Assembly (NCBI GenBank): GCA_003158895.1 | Contig: PMLO01000239.1 | Span: forward strand, 1-11,665 | Source: Propionibacteriaceae bacterium | GTDB taxonomy: Bacteria; Actinomycetota; Actinomycetes; Propionibacteriales; Propionibacteriaceae | DNA: 11,665 nt | Direction: 5' to 3' | Part shown: positions 11,233 to 11,665 of the stretch, one piece after another | Layout: each line of letters opens with the position of its first letter | Position numbering within the stretch: the first letter of the stretch is position 1 | Translations under genes and position numbers: made by a program | Notes under the pieces: generated by a model | The model's input: only the letters and a program-made list of their open reading frames with translations | Databases searched by the model: none | What the model was told of the DNA's origin: nothing

Positions 11233-11665
11233 CGGACGGCCTCCAGTGCCTCGAGCTCGGCCACCGCGATCGCGTACTGCTCGTCGTTCGGCACCCCGTG
11301 GTGCCAGGCGACGTTGTCGGACATGTACGAGATGGGGTGCCCCTTGTGGGTGTGGGCGATGATGCCGGTCGGTGTGCCGGGTACGGGATCGGCGCTGAGC
11401 GCGTCGAGCAGCGCCCCATGGTCGTGGCCGTCGATCTCCACGACGGCGAGGCCGAACGCCCGCATCTTGTCGGCGAGCGGGGTGAGATCGTTGGTGTCCG
11501 CCGTGGTTGCGCCCTGCTGCAACCGGTTGCGATCGACGATCACGGTCAGGTGGTCGAGCTTGTGCTGCGAGGCGGCCATCATCGCCTCCCAGTTGCTGCC
11601 TTCCTGCAGCTCGCCGTCACCGGTCAGCACGTACGTACGGCGGTCCGACCCCGTGAGCACCGCGC
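11229..11665 (-). CDS. Transketolase, N-terminal subunit (5' end outside window)
   Basis: The visible 145 or so codons are the C-terminal part of the thiamine-diphosphate-binding subunit. The motif G-D-G-E-L-Q-E-G followed by N-W-E and later D-R-N is the ThDP/Mg2+ site, with G-D-G-x(n)-N layout. H-T-H-K-G-H-P lies further on, and the end (W-H-H-G-V-P) is typical of split transketolase N-subunits. The frame is open to the right edge with no stop, so the start lies beyond 11665. A GTG inside the frame near 11660 falls in mid-domain and is not a real start. It overlaps the C-subunit gene by four bases, making a two-gene operon with it. The expected whole length is about 270-290 residues. Confidence 0.95.
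   Translation of the reverse strand, partial: AVLTGSDRRTYVLTGDGELQEGSNWEAMMAASQHKLDHLTVIVDRNRLQQGATTADTNDLTPLADKMRAFGLAVVEIDGHDHGALLDALSADPVPGTPTGIIAHTHKGHPISYMSDNVAWHHGVPNDEQYAIAVAELEALEAVR

Overview
The window comes from a high-GC actinobacterium. The signs are strong G/C preference at third codon positions, frequent GTG starts, several genes that look leaderless (a TANNNT -10 box six or seven bases before the start codon), a TAP-like secreted peptidase anchored behind a Pro/Gln-rich cytoplasmic tail, and a PSP1/RicT gene. A Propionibacteriales/Nocardioidaceae-type host would fit, but the sequence does not prove it.

There are two different halves. The left half (1 to about 6,000) is loosely packed and looks like accessory or decaying DNA. 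It holds a diverged direct repeat at the window edge (1-85) matched at 4177-4262. It also holds a lipoprotein gene broken by an amber codon inside its signal peptide (360-779, minus) and a frameshifted scrap of a hemolysin III (HlyIII/PAQR) gene (about 991-1148). Next come an unrecognised protein (1386-1865), an extended SDR lacking the usual catalytic Tyr (1998-2939, minus), its divergent MarR regulator (3011-3472), and two small conserved-looking proteins (3628-3909 plus; 3977-4153 or 4210 minus). The last gene is an AAA_14/DUF4143 ATPase with a PD-(D/E)XK-like tail (4417-5691), whose promoter carries three 9-bp direct repeats spaced exactly 23 bp apart.

The boundary is a complete tRNA-Thr(CGT) gene with encoded CCA (6018-6093, minus). 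Its 3' end faces the accessory half, as expected if it was an integration site, although no integrase is visible. A gene-free 326-bp stretch between the ATPase and the tRNA holds tandem GTTGCACG repeats, a hairpin and a possible IS end.

The right half (6208 to the end) is tightly packed and entirely on the minus strand. In transcription order from the right edge it contains the N-terminal subunit (partial) and C-terminal subunit of a split transketolase with a 4-bp overlap, RicT (PSP1) with two CGRxxCC motifs, a compact zinc-type alcohol dehydrogenase lacking the structural-zinc loop, and a 701-aa membrane-anchored alpha/beta hydrolase of the tripeptidyl-aminopeptidase-like family. These look like chromosomal housekeeping or metabolic genes.

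I see no clear new multi-gene system such as a defence island, CRISPR array or biosynthetic cluster. The most unusual items are the 23-bp iterated motif in front of the ATPase, the diverged direct repeat bracketing about 4.2 kb, and the repeated leaderless promoter architecture.
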